NCBI GenBank assembly: GCA_963830385.1
Contig: CAWHMD010000008.1
Coordinates: forward strand, 1 to 64,000
Reading direction: 5' to 3'
DNA: 64,000 nucleotides
Source: Bog-532 sp963830385
Lineage (GTDB): Bacteria > Actinomycetota > Actinomycetes > Streptosporangiales > Streptosporangiaceae
The notes below the pieces were generated by a model. It saw only the letters and a list, made by a program, of their open reading frames with translations, ran no database searches and was not told where the DNA came from. Below are positions 34,927-43,111 of this stretch, one piece after another; the stretch's first letter is position 1, and each line of letters starts with the position of its first letter. A program made the position numbers and the translations under genes.

Positions 34927-35859
34927 CTCGCATTCCCTGCGCTGGGTGCCGGCTGGCCGGGGTGGAGCCGTCACCATCGATGAGCCCGGCTGTCGGCCAG
35001 CCAGTGTCCGGCTCGTTCTCTGCCAGGCAACCGGGAAGGGGTGCAGACGGAGTGAACCGGCGGCGGTGATCAGGTGGAACCCGGCGCCCTGAGCGCCGTT
35101 GTCCGGCTCGCCAGGCTGCGGACGGCCAGGTCAGTTACCCGCTCCGCTTCTACGTCGCCCTGCTCTGGTTCTTCGTTCGTCACTTCGGACTGCTGTGCCG
35201 GACTTGGCGCTGGCCATGCTGGACGCCCCTGGGGCGGGCTGGATCGCCCGCGTGGGCGCCTGCGATCAGTTGCCGGCCGTAGTCCCGCCGCCGTTTACGG
35301 TGATGGTCTGCTGCGCCATGCCCGTGGACAGGCAGACCGCCAACGCCGGGCCGATGGGTACGGTCTGCTGCATCGCCTGCCGCCATCACCAGGCTGGTCT
35401 GCTCGCTGCCGGTGCAGACGTGCTACGCGCGAAGACGAAGGCGGCGACCCAGGCGTTCCAGCGCTGAGCGCACATCACCGTCGACGTGAGGATCGTCGGG
35501 GTGCAGGCCTCCCCGCGGCCACCAGGCGCCCGGGTAGCCCAAGCGGCTTGCCCGCAGGCTCGTGACGGGCTGGGACCGTAGCACCGGGGTCCGTTCGGGA
35601 TATCCGAGATCTTTCCGAACGGACTCTGGCATTACGCCCCGCGCAGGCTGGCTCTCCACCGCCGGGTTGGGCATCTTCATCCAGTCGCCGCATCATCCGA
35701 GCGGGCCTCCATGTCGGCGGCCGCCGGCTGGCTCCATCGCATCACCACCGGGGGATCAGGCCGCCTGCACACGCGCCCGGTTGCATGGAGACGAACGGGC
35801 CGAACACCCGGTGAAAGGCAGCAGCGGCTGTCTCGGATTGCACGGAAGGGAACCATGAA
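34927..35859. other. No gene recognised between the paired membrane proteins
   Basis: Fragments with protein-like text occur (plus strand near 35130: PLRFYVALLWFFVRHFGLL; minus strand near 35370: MQQTVPIGPALAVCLSTG), but none forms a complete recognisable gene. This may be a decayed membrane-protein gene. Confidence 0.3.
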
Positions 35860-36150
35860 ATGACGGGAACAACGGCGGGGCTGATCATCGTCTCGATCGC
35901 CGTCGCGGTCATCGTGGCCGCCTCCATCTACCTGGTCTTCTACTTCGACACCCAGCCCGCGCGGCGGCCTGAGGCATCCTCCGAACGCACCATGCCCAGG
36001 TCGGCGGCTCGCCAGGCCGGTGGATGGCCGGAGGAGAGCCTGGACCTCGAGCACGGGGAGCCGACGGCATCACCGGCGGCTGGAGGGGATGCCGGAGCCC
36101 CCGCCGAACGGGCGGCCGGGACCGCTTCCGGCAAGGCGACGGCAGCGTGA
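35860..36150 (+). CDS. Small single-helix membrane protein, 96 aa (paralogue B)
   Basis: N-terminal helix GLIIVSIAVAVIVAASIYLV and FYFDTQP, then a hydrophilic tail with GGWPEESLDLEHGEPTASPA and ERAAGTASGKATAA. It is similar throughout to paralogue A at 34636-34926. The ATG at 35860 lies after GAAGGGAACC. It overlaps the presumed start of the following DUF3995 gene in another frame, suggesting coupling. Confidence 0.6.
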   Translation: MTGTTAGLIIVSIAVAVIVAASIYLVFYFDTQPARRPEASSERTMPRSAARQAGGWPEESLDLEHGEPTASPAAGGDAGAPAERAAGTASGKATAA

Positions 36151-36754
36151 TCCCGGATGCCGGCCCGGGCCATCCCACGCCTGGTTACCGGGTGGGCGGT
36201 CCGGTCCGCGCCACGGGCAGGCCCGCCCGGCCGGCGTGGCCGCGGCGTATGCGGCCGCGGTGCTGGCGTTCGCGTACGCGGCGGTGAGCCTGTACTGGGC
36301 CGCGGGCGGCACAGCCCTGCTATCCACCGTGGGCGGGAGCATCGAGGACATCGGCAGGCACGGCGGCCTGCCGGCAGTGACGCTGGGGCTGGCCGCGGCC
36401 GGGGTCAAGCTGGTCTGCGGCGTCGTGGCCCTGGCGCTGGCCCGCCCGTGGGGGCGCGCGCTGCCGGGAGCGTGGCTGCTGGCTTGCGGTGCCGTGGCCA
36501 GCGCCGTACTGGTGTGTTACGGCGCGGTTCCGGTGACTGCGGCCAGTCTGGTGCTGTCGGGCGCCGTGCGCCCCGCCGGGCCGGTCGACTGGACCGCGCT
36601 GCGCTGGCACGCGGGGTTGTGGGACACGTGGTTCCTGGTCTGGGGAATCTTGCTGGCCGCCGCTACCGTAACGAGGTGGCGGCAGCCCCCGTACCGGGAA
36701 CCCGGCGGCGCCGACGCTGCAGGCTGGGCTGCCGACGGCCAGCACCGCCGATAA
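36089..36754 (+). CDS. DUF3995-type integral membrane protein (copy 2)
   Basis: About four membrane helices with the family text FAYAAVSLYWAAGGTALLST, VGGSIEDIGRHGGLPAVTLG, LARPWGRALPGAWLLA, LSGAVRPAGPVDWTALRWHA and LWDTWFLVWGILLAA. It is a clear paralogue of 8179-8748. The start is uncertain: ATG 36089 follows GGAGG closely but overlaps the upstream gene by 62 bases; translation could also begin at a later GTG. The function is unknown. Confidence 0.7.
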   Translation: MPEPPPNGRPGPLPARRRQRDPGCRPGPSHAWLPGGRSGPRHGQARPAGVAAAYAAAVLAFAYAAVSLYWAAGGTALLSTVGGSIEDIGRHGGLPAVTLGLAAAGVKLVCGVVALALARPWGRALPGAWLLACGAVASAVLVCYGAVPVTAASLVLSGAVRPAGPVDWTALRWHAGLWDTWFLVWGILLAAATVTRWRQPPYREPGGADAAGWAADGQHRR

Positions 36755-36862
36755 CCGCCGTTGATGATCTCGCAGACTGACCGACTCGGAGGCCCTCCTC
36801 CCGTTGACCGAGCCCGGGCGGAATCACCTCGGGTTACGCGCCCGGGTGCGTGTTGGGCGCGT

Positions 36863-37165
36863 TCAGGTCCTGCTCGCGGGTGCCTTCCCGCCCGCGACGG
36901 GGACCGCCGGGGGCGGGGTCGTGCAGCCGGTGCGGGGCGGCCGGCCGGTGAAGTAGGCGGGGATGCCGGGCGAGTCGGTGGGCGGGTTGGTGGCCAGCAG
37001 GACCGGCGGGCGGGGTGCCTGGCTGAAGTCGAAGTCCTGGTCGAGGTTACCCAGGATCGACGCGTTCTCGCGGACGTCGGGCCGCGGGTCCGGGATGAAG
37101 GCGGGTGTGTCCGGGCCGACGCGGCTCTCCACCGGATCTCCATCTCGCCTTCGGCTGGTGTGCAA
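36863..37165 (-). CDS. Hypothetical protein, 100 aa
   Basis: The leftward frame has natural-looking text: PAFIPDPRPDVRENASILGN, LDQDFDFSQAPRPPVLLATN, PPTDSPGIPAYFTGRPP. It is Pro-rich and probably extended. It lies between two rightward membrane-protein genes. No family is recognised; it may be a gene remnant. Confidence 0.35.
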   Translation of the reverse strand: MHTSRRRDGDPVESRVGPDTPAFIPDPRPDVRENASILGNLDQDFDFSQAPRPPVLLATNPPTDSPGIPAYFTGRPPRTGCTTPPPAVPVAGGKAPASRT

Positions 37166-37213
37166 TTCGGCGCAGTGTGCTGGGGTTAGCGCGCAAGGTG
37201 TACGGAGGTGGCG

Positions 37214-37840
37214 ATGGATACCAAGCTAGCGGGACCCGCTGGCCGGGTGTCGCCGGTGGCATCGGAGCGGCAGCGGCGGCCGGGCTTGCTGGCGGTGAGC
37301 TTGGCGACCGGCGGCTGGGCGCTGTTGTATGCGGCGTACCGCGGCTACTACGGGCTTGGCGGAACGGTAGGCATGTTCGGCAGCCCGACATCTGAGGCCC
37401 AGTGGCGGGCCGTCAATCTGGCTGGCGCTGCCATCCTGCTCGTCGTCGCGCTGCTGCCGGTGGCGGCGCTTCCGCTGTGGCGGCGTCCGCGGTTCCGCCG
37501 CGCCCTGCTGGCGTTGTGCTGGCTGCTAGCCGTCGGATTCGTCATGCACGCCCTAGCCGCAGACGCCCAGCGGCTGCTGAGCCTGACCGGCGTGGTCGAC
37601 CTGCACTACCCCATCTTCACCGTGGTGGACAAGCGCGCCGCCGACATCCAGGACCTGGTGTTCAACGAGACCTGGTTCCTGGCCGAAGGGCTGCTGTGGG
37701 GCGCCCTCGCGCTGAGGGTACTCGGCCCGTCACCGGCGCGGCGCTGGTGGGTCGGCACCGCGCTCGCCGCGACCGCGGCGCTAACAGCTACAGGATTGCT
37801 CAGCACGCTGCACCTTATCGGCCGCGCCGTCATCTTCTGA
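37214..37840 (+). CDS. Polytopic membrane protein distantly like DUF3995, 208 aa
   Basis: Helices around LLAVSLATGGWALLYAAYRG, LAGAAILLVVALLPVAALPL, ALLALCWLLAVGFVMHALAA and WVGTALAATAALTATGLLST. The segment FNETWFLAEGLLWGALALRV parallels the LWDxWFLxWGxLL signature of the two DUF3995 proteins, and YGLGGTVGMFGSP parallels their first loop. The ATG at 37214 has GGAGG six bases upstream. The frame is intact. The function is unknown. Confidence 0.65.
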   Translation: MDTKLAGPAGRVSPVASERQRRPGLLAVSLATGGWALLYAAYRGYYGLGGTVGMFGSPTSEAQWRAVNLAGAAILLVVALLPVAALPLWRRPRFRRALLALCWLLAVGFVMHALAADAQRLLSLTGVVDLHYPIFTVVDKRAADIQDLVFNETWFLAEGLLWGALALRVLGPSPARRWWVGTALAATAALTATGLLSTLHLIGRAVIF

Positions 37841-38068
37841 CGGCTGGTCAGCGGCCACGGCGTGCCTAGCCTCCGGACGGCAGCCGCATCGCCAGGCTTT
37901 CCCGCACGCCTGGCAGTACCGCCAGGATGGCCGGCCTGTGCTCTTCATGAGATCTGCACAGGATCGGCACGTTACCTGCACACACGGCCGGTCGGCTGGG
38001 CTACCTGCGGCCTTGCTGGCCAGCATCCTGGCCGTGGTCGCGGTAAGCGTGCTGGCGGACCTCTTCAC
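37781..38068 (-). CDS. Possible zinc-ribbon protein, 95 aa
   Basis: The leftward frame contains VTCRSCADLMKSTGRPSWRY and CQACGKAWRCGC, with paired Cys-x2-Cys knuckles 15 residues apart, as in zinc ribbons. It overlaps the end of the convergent membrane-protein gene by 60 bases and lacks an obvious ribosome site, so it could be a chance frame. The cysteine spacing is the only positive evidence. Confidence 0.3.
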   Translation of the reverse strand: MKRSASTLTATTARMLASKAAGSPADRPCVQVTCRSCADLMKSTGRPSWRYCQACGKAWRCGCRPEARHAVAADQPSEDDGAADKVQRAEQSCSC

Positions 38069-38147
38069 GGCCTGGTCTCGCCGGTCTCAGTCGCCCCCAG
38101 GCATTGCATCGCGGCTCAGGTCCTGCTGGCCATGAAGCCGGCTGAGC

Positions 38148-38690
38148 TCAGCCTAGGTCCTCTGGGAAGTCAAGAGGTGGTCCGACGATTTCGTTGCCGT
38201 GGCGCACGGCCGCTGCGGCCAGGCGTTCGACATCGGGCGGAGCCGGGGCGGGCAGGCCATGGCCAGCCGGCTCTCCGACCTCGGCGATGAAGGCCTCGAA
38301 GCCTGCCGGCTTCGTAAGCTGTAGCCCGATCACCGGCTGCGGTGAGGTGACCACGTACGCGTGCGGCACGCCGCGGGGCAAGAACACGAACGAACCGGGC
38401 AGCGCGTCCCACTGCTGGCTGCCGCACGCCACGCGCATGCTGCCTTCCAGGACGAAGAACGCCTCGTCTTCGTCGTGGTGAACATGCCGGGGCGGCCCGA
38501 ATCCGCGCGGCGCGGCGAATTCCAGCAAGGTGAAGGCCCCGCCAGTCTGGGCACGGTCTGCCTTGACCGTCATACGAGTGCCCAGGAACCACCATGCCGG
38601 GCCATCCCCCTTGGCCAGGTGATATGCGTGATCTCCACGGTCGATGCCGCTGTTTCCGTCGCCGCTTGAGTTGGGGTCCAGAGTTGTCAT
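38148..38690 (-). CDS. Cupin domain protein, 180 aa
   Basis: A single cupin_2 barrel: GAFTLLEFAAPRGFGPPRHV, HHDEDEAFFVLEGSMRVACG (metal motif 1, with two His and a Glu), then PGSFVFLPRGVPHAYVV (motif 2, His). The helix QLTKPAGFEAFIAEVGEPAG follows and is typical of quercetinase- or oxalate-type small cupins in Actinobacteria. ATG 38690 has AGGAG nine bases upstream. The enzyme activity cannot be told. The frame is intact. Confidence 0.75.
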   Translation of the reverse strand: MTTLDPNSSGDGNSGIDRGDHAYHLAKGDGPAWWFLGTRMTVKADRAQTGGAFTLLEFAAPRGFGPPRHVHHDEDEAFFVLEGSMRVACGSQQWDALPGSFVFLPRGVPHAYVVTSPQPVIGLQLTKPAGFEAFIAEVGEPAGHGLPAPAPPDVERLAAAAVRHGNEIVGPPLDFPEDLG

Positions 38691-38859
38691 CACCCTCAGC
38701 TCCTTCTCCGGTTTGCCACCTAGCATTACAGCTAGTCCTGTGGCGAGGAGATAGGGTGTGCAGCTGGTGAAGCCGGCATGGAACTGGCCGGCGCGGCTGA
38801 CACCGCAGGGCGCGCTTTTAGCCGGGCCCTTGATCTTCCGCCGGGCGGTCGTGCCCGTC

Positions 38860-39065
38860 GGTGGCTGGCCGATGCCGGCTGTCCAGGAGGCGCTGGCGGA
38901 TTCGCCTGAGCTCGTGGCGGGGGAACTGGTCGAGGAGGGCCCAGGCGAGGTCGAGCGTGGCGTCGATGGTGCGGCGCTGCGTTCCCTGGTTGATGAACCG
39001 CTGCTCGAAGTCGTCGGCGAAGGCGAGATAGCGGCGGTCGTCCTCGCCCAGCACGGCGGGTGCCG
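38860..39065 (-). pseudogene. V/A-type ATP synthase subunit B C-terminal fragment
   Basis: VLGEDDRRYLAFADDFEQRF, INQGTQRRTIDATLDLAWAL and LDQFPRHELRRI match the last part of V/A-type ATPase subunit B. The nucleotide-binding domain is missing. It is directly preceded (in the reading direction) by a site-2-protease fragment, so two unrelated genes are joined here. Confidence 0.55.
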
Positions 39066-39084
39066 ACGATAGCGACCTGGATTG

Positions 39085-39218
39085 TAAGCCGCTATCCTCT
39101 CGCCAGAGTAGACGCGCGGGAGACACTGCCCGGCCAGCCCGTAGGCGATCAGCGCGAAGATGACCAGGCCGCTCCAGTTGACGCCCGCCCGGATACCAGT
39201 GATACCTCCCAGCCGCAA
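39085..39218 (-). pseudogene. Site-2 protease (M50) N-terminal fragment
   Basis: A TTG start at 39218 with GGAGGAG upstream opens LRLGGITGIRAGVNWSGLVI and FALIAYGLAGQCLPRVYSGE. This is the typical first helix of actinobacterial M50 peptidases of the Rip3/Rv2625c type, which is DosR-regulated in mycobacteria. The HExxH helix and the remainder are absent; the frame runs into the ATPase fragment. Confidence 0.5.
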
Positions 39219-39269
39219 GCTCTCCTCCAGCGCGCCCGCCCCCCGGGCCCTCGCGGCTCAAACTCCGTG

Positions 39270-39345
39270 CAACCGCCAGCCGCGACGTTGACATGCGGGA
39301 GTCGCGCGAGAGCCGGATGGCGATGCGGGACTGTAAGAGCGGGCG
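39270..39345 (+). pseudogene. Short Rv2629-like (baeRF) fragment
   Basis: SRDVDMRESRESRMAMRD lies immediately left of the intact gene and matches its SREVDMRESRERRMAAREL segment. The frame is lost after about 20 codons. It is a remnant of another copy. Confidence 0.5.
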
Positions 39346-39590
39346 GAATGCGACGTGCGGGCGCTCGGCTAAGGCGCGGGAGAGAACCGTCAGGCCCATT
39401 GACCGCGCCGAAGGATCTGCTCCGCGATCTCCATCTGGCCGCCACCGGATGGGCATACTCGCTGCACTCGGGGCGGATGCCATTAACAGTGAGAATTCCG
39501 TCACGAATCACCGAACGGATGAGACAACATATGGACCTGCTCACTGGAACACGCTGGCACGCAGACAGCGCGGTGAACGAGACACACGCC

Positions 39591-40742
39591 ATGTCGCTCT
39601 CGATGGATCAGATCCGGGATCTGGCGCTGCGGCGCCCAGGCACGCCGGTCCTGAGCGTCTACGTGCGAACCGATCCGCGAGACCCGGCCAACACAGCGGC
39701 GGTGCCGGGATGGCTAGTGGAGTTGCGCAACAGCCTGCGCAAGGTGAGCCGCGAGGTTGACATGCGGGAGTCACGCGAACGGCGGATGGCAGCCCGGGAA
39801 CTGCGCGAGCAGGTGGAACGCGACACGCTCGCCCTGGCACCTGCCGAACGGGGTCGGGGACTGGCCTGGTTCCGTTCCGCAGACGGCTCCGTTGACCATC
39901 AGGTCACGCTGCAGCTGCCGCCCCTCGGGACGCTGGCCCGCTGGGATGACCGCCCGTACGTCTCGCCACTGGCCGAGGTGGCCGGGCGCGGCCGCCCGAC
40001 CGGGCTGGTGCTGGTCAGCGCGGAGGCGGTCCGGCTGCTGCACTGGCAGGACGGCCGGGTCACCCAGCCGGCGCAGTCCCTGTATGAGATTGAACCCGGC
40101 CAGTGGCGCCACTATGACGCCTACATGGGATACCCCGGCCGCTCACCCGCTGGCCTGCACGTCGCCGAGTTCGACCGGCGAGTCGCCGAATGGCGGCAGC
40201 GCTTCTTGCGGACCACCGCCCAGACGGTCGGAGCCCAAGTCATCGGCCTGGGCTGGCACCGGATCCTGCTCGTCGGTCAACCACGCGTTACCGATCCTTT
40301 CCTTCGGCAGCTGCCCGAACCGGCCTCCGGGCGGGTCATCGCCACCATTGAGGCGAACCTCATTTGGGAAGACCACGCCGCGGTCGCCGAACGCCTGGAC
40401 GACGCCCTGCGCGACGCCGGCTGCCAGGAGGCGCGGGCACTCGCCGCAGAGACGATCAGCCTGGCTTACGCCGGGGGCGACGCGGCGATCGGCTGGCCTG
40501 AGGTCGCGGACAGCCTGGTGCGCCACCGTGTCGGCCGCCTGATCGTGGGCACCGAAGCTGCCCTCGACCCGGCTGTGCTCGACCCGCACACCCAAGCCGC
40601 GCTGGGCTGGCCGTCTCCGGACATGCTCGTCGAGCGTGCTGTCGAGCTGGCTGTGATCTCCGATGCGGAGGTGACCGTGCTAGCGGCGGACACTCCGGAG
40701 CTGGTTCGTGCCGGAGGAGTCTGCGCAGTCCTGCGCTACTGA
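39591..40742 (+). CDS. Rv2629-like protein of the bacterial eRF1/Vms1 (baeRF) superfamily
   Basis: Complete 383-residue protein. N-terminal domain: LALRRPGTPVLSVYVRTDPR, PGWLVELRNSLRKVSREVDM; middle: YVSPLAEVAGRGRPTGLVLV, WRHYDAYMGYPGRSP; C-terminal: AEWRQRFLRTTAQTVGAQVI, WEDHAAVAERLDDALRDAG and VLAADTPELVRAGGVCAVLR. The layout follows Rv2629 of M. tuberculosis, a DosR-regulon member related to release-factor/host-attachment proteins. The ATG at 39591 is preferred by homology; an ATG at 39531 is possible. Three partial copies of the same gene lie at 31870, 39270 and 42520. Confidence 0.75.
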   Translation: MSLSMDQIRDLALRRPGTPVLSVYVRTDPRDPANTAAVPGWLVELRNSLRKVSREVDMRESRERRMAARELREQVERDTLALAPAERGRGLAWFRSADGSVDHQVTLQLPPLGTLARWDDRPYVSPLAEVAGRGRPTGLVLVSAEAVRLLHWQDGRVTQPAQSLYEIEPGQWRHYDAYMGYPGRSPAGLHVAEFDRRVAEWRQRFLRTTAQTVGAQVIGLGWHRILLVGQPRVTDPFLRQLPEPASGRVIATIEANLIWEDHAAVAERLDDALRDAGCQEARALAAETISLAYAGGDAAIGWPEVADSLVRHRVGRLIVGTEAALDPAVLDPHTQAALGWPSPDMLVERAVELAVISDAEVTVLAADTPELVRAGGVCAVLRY

Positions 40743-40992
40743 CTCACCCCCAGCAGCGTGATGTGCCATCCGCACCGCTGTTCTGCCTCGGGCCATGCTT
40801 GATTAGCATCTCGCCGAGCTCACCGCCTCGGCCGCCCCGGCGTGAGGCGAGGAGGCTTGGCCTCTCGTCCTGGGCTCCGGTAACGGCCGCCCGCAGTGAA
40901 TCGACTATCGCGCTGGGTAGAGACGGTGCCAGCCGATGCCGGTGTTCCTCTTCGCCGCATGTCGGCCGGACATCGGCTGAAGGGATCAAGAC

Positions 40993-42222
40993 ATGAGATT
41001 CGGATCGCGGCGCGGGCCGGACACGGTGCCCAGGGCGAATTCGGCGGGTCTCCCGGCCGGCCCGCAACCACATACGCCGGTAGTGCCGGACGGCCGGCGC
41101 AACGCGGCCGAGGCGGTGACATGGCCGGTGCGGGTGGCCGCGGCGTGGGGCTGGCGGCTGCTGGTCGCCGCGGCAGTCATCTACGCGCTGGTCCAGATCC
41201 TTAGCCGCGTCGGCTTGGTTGTCTTCCCCGTCATCATCGCGCTGTTTCTCACGGCCGTACTGCAGCCGCTGGAACGCCAGATACGCCGCGTCGCTCCCCG
41301 TCCGGCCTCGCTTGCCACGCTGCTCGCGGTGTTGTCCGGTGTCGTCGTGCTCGGTGCGATCGGCTATTTCGTGGCCTGGCAGATCAGTACCCACATCACC
41401 CAGCTCGGCAATGAGATCGCAGATGTCGTGACGCATACCAGGCATTGGCTGCAGAACGGCCCGCTGCATGTCAAGTCGTCGGACCTGGACAAACTCAGCT
41501 CGAAGATCACGGAAGCTGTCAAGTCCCACGAGGGCGCGCTGATCAGCGGCGCGATCAGCACGGTCCGGACGGTTATCGAGGGCCTTGCCGCGCTGCTGCT
41601 GATCCTGCTGGTCACATTCTTCCTGCTGCGCGACGGGCCGATGGTGTGGGGCTGGGTGGTTCGGCTGTTTCCGCGTGCTGCGCATGCCCGCCTCGATCAC
41701 GCAGGCCGGGCCGGCTGGCGCACGTTCGGCGGTTACATGCGCGGCCAGTTGCTGATCGCACTGGTCCACGGGATATCCATCACGATTGTGCTGTTCGTGC
41801 TGCGCATCCCGCTCGCAGCAGCCCTGGGAGTGCTGATTTTCCTCGGCTCGTTTATCCCGCTCGTCGGCTTGGCGATCACCGGCGCGCTCGCGGCGGCGGT
41901 GGCACTCTTGGAGCATGGCTTGCTCAGCGCGATCGTTGTCACCGCCGCGATCATCGTTCTGGTACAGGCAGAGGGGCACCTGCTCCAGCCATTGATCATG
42001 AGCCGCAGCGTTCACGTCCATCCGCTCGCGGTGGTGCTCGCCGTCATCGCCGGGACGACGCTCGGCGGCATCGCCGGTGCGCTTATCGCCGTACCGCTGG
42101 CCGCTTTCGTGAACACCACCGTCCAGGCGGCGCGCGCTGGCCCGGGCCAGCCAGGCCATGAACGCAAACTGCCAGCCGACCAGCAGCTACCGCGCGGCAG
42201 TCCAGCTGACGGTGAGCCGTGA
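40993..42222 (+). CDS. AI-2E family transporter (TqsA/YdiK-like)
   Basis: Polytopic membrane protein of 409 residues. Two N-terminal helix pairs (LLVAAAVIYALVQILSRVGL, FPVIIALFLTAVLQPLERQI) are followed by an extracellular helical segment (ISTHITQLGNEIADVVTHTR). The C-terminal bundle contains the family motifs GWRTFGGYMRGQLLIALVHG, IPLAAALGVLIFLGSFIPLV and GHLLQPLIMSRSVHVHPLAV. Family members export autoinducer-2 or act in Na+(Li+)/H+ antiport; the substrate here is unknown. ATG 40993 follows AAGGGATCAAG. It is intact. Confidence 0.85.
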   Translation: MRFGSRRGPDTVPRANSAGLPAGPQPHTPVVPDGRRNAAEAVTWPVRVAAAWGWRLLVAAAVIYALVQILSRVGLVVFPVIIALFLTAVLQPLERQIRRVAPRPASLATLLAVLSGVVVLGAIGYFVAWQISTHITQLGNEIADVVTHTRHWLQNGPLHVKSSDLDKLSSKITEAVKSHEGALISGAISTVRTVIEGLAALLLILLVTFFLLRDGPMVWGWVVRLFPRAAHARLDHAGRAGWRTFGGYMRGQLLIALVHGISITIVLFVLRIPLAAALGVLIFLGSFIPLVGLAITGALAAAVALLEHGLLSAIVVTAAIIVLVQAEGHLLQPLIMSRSVHVHPLAVVLAVIAGTTLGGIAGALIAVPLAAFVNTTVQAARAGPGQPGHERKLPADQQLPRGSPADGEP

Positions 42223-42519
42223 TCACCCCCTGGCACAGCGCGGCAGCTGCCGGCGCGAGTTTGTGCGCAGACAGGAATCAGCGAAGGCTCGCAGCGTCCT
42301 AGGCGGCCAGGAGCACATCGCAGAACAAGTTGGTGTTAGCAGTACCACGCTTTCCTCCGGGCCAGCGGCACCAGCAGCACATGCGGCCCGGCAGGCTCGC
42401 TGGCGTCGTGGCGCCACGCCAGGATCCCTGACCCTAGCCACGTCGCTCTCTGCCCGGCTTGAGCCGCCCCGCGCAGTCTCCACCGACGCTCCACAGTGAC
42501 CGCATCAGGACCGCAGCGA

Positions 42520-42807
42520 GTGAGGGAATGGCGCCAGCGTTTCCTGCGCGCCACCGCCCAGGCGGTAGGCGCCCAGGTCGCCGATCTGGGCTGGCACCAA
42601 ATCCTGCTGGTCGGTGAACCACGGGTAACCGATCCATTCCGCCATCAACTACCCGGGCTAGTGTCTGGCCGGGTGGCCGCCACCATTGATGCGAACCTCA
42701 TCTTGCAAGATCATGCCGCCGTCGCCGAACGCCTGGACGACGCCCTGCCTGCGAATACTCCGGAACTGGTCCGTGCTGGAGGAGCCTGCGCGATTCTGCG
42801 GTACTGA
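42520..42807 (+). pseudogene. Rv2629-like C-terminal fragment with internal deletion
   Basis: EWRQRFLRATAQAVGAQVAD, LGWHQILLVGEPRVTDPFRH, AATIDANLILQDHAAVAERL, DDAL and then directly PANTPELVRAGGACAILRY. Compared with 39591-40742, about 90 residues are missing between LDDAL and NTPELV, and the first 220 residues are absent. A GTG at 42496 keeps the frame open, so a 103-residue product is possible but unlikely to work. Confidence 0.65.
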
Positions 42808-43111
42808 TCTACTCAGTACGTGTCAGCGACATTGAGGCATTTCTCATCGATGTCGCCACTGTGGGAACGTTCTGGCACGCGCACCTGCTGAGGTGGTGGG
42901 TTTCGCCAGGCTCGCTCCCCATCCCGCAGCGAGGGCTGTTAGCGCGCTGATGATCTCGTAGGCTATGCCGGATCCGCCTGAGCCCACCAGCTTGGCGGGT
43001 CGCTTGCCGGAAAGGATCCGAGCCCGCACTCGTGGACGATGTCATTGGCCAGCCCTGGCTCATCCTGTGCCGGCTCGAGTTGCGCCGACTGGGTATCTGC
43101 TGTCACAGATG
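42808..43111. other. No gene recognised
   Basis: Short frames only; it separates the broken Rv2629-like copy from the convergent pyruvyl-transferase operon. Confidence 0.3.

Noticed and set aside
40744..42159. 471-codon minus-strand open frame opposite the AI-2E transporter
   Set aside because: Antisense shadow, strongly biased to Asp, Arg and Gln; the transporter motifs decide the strand.
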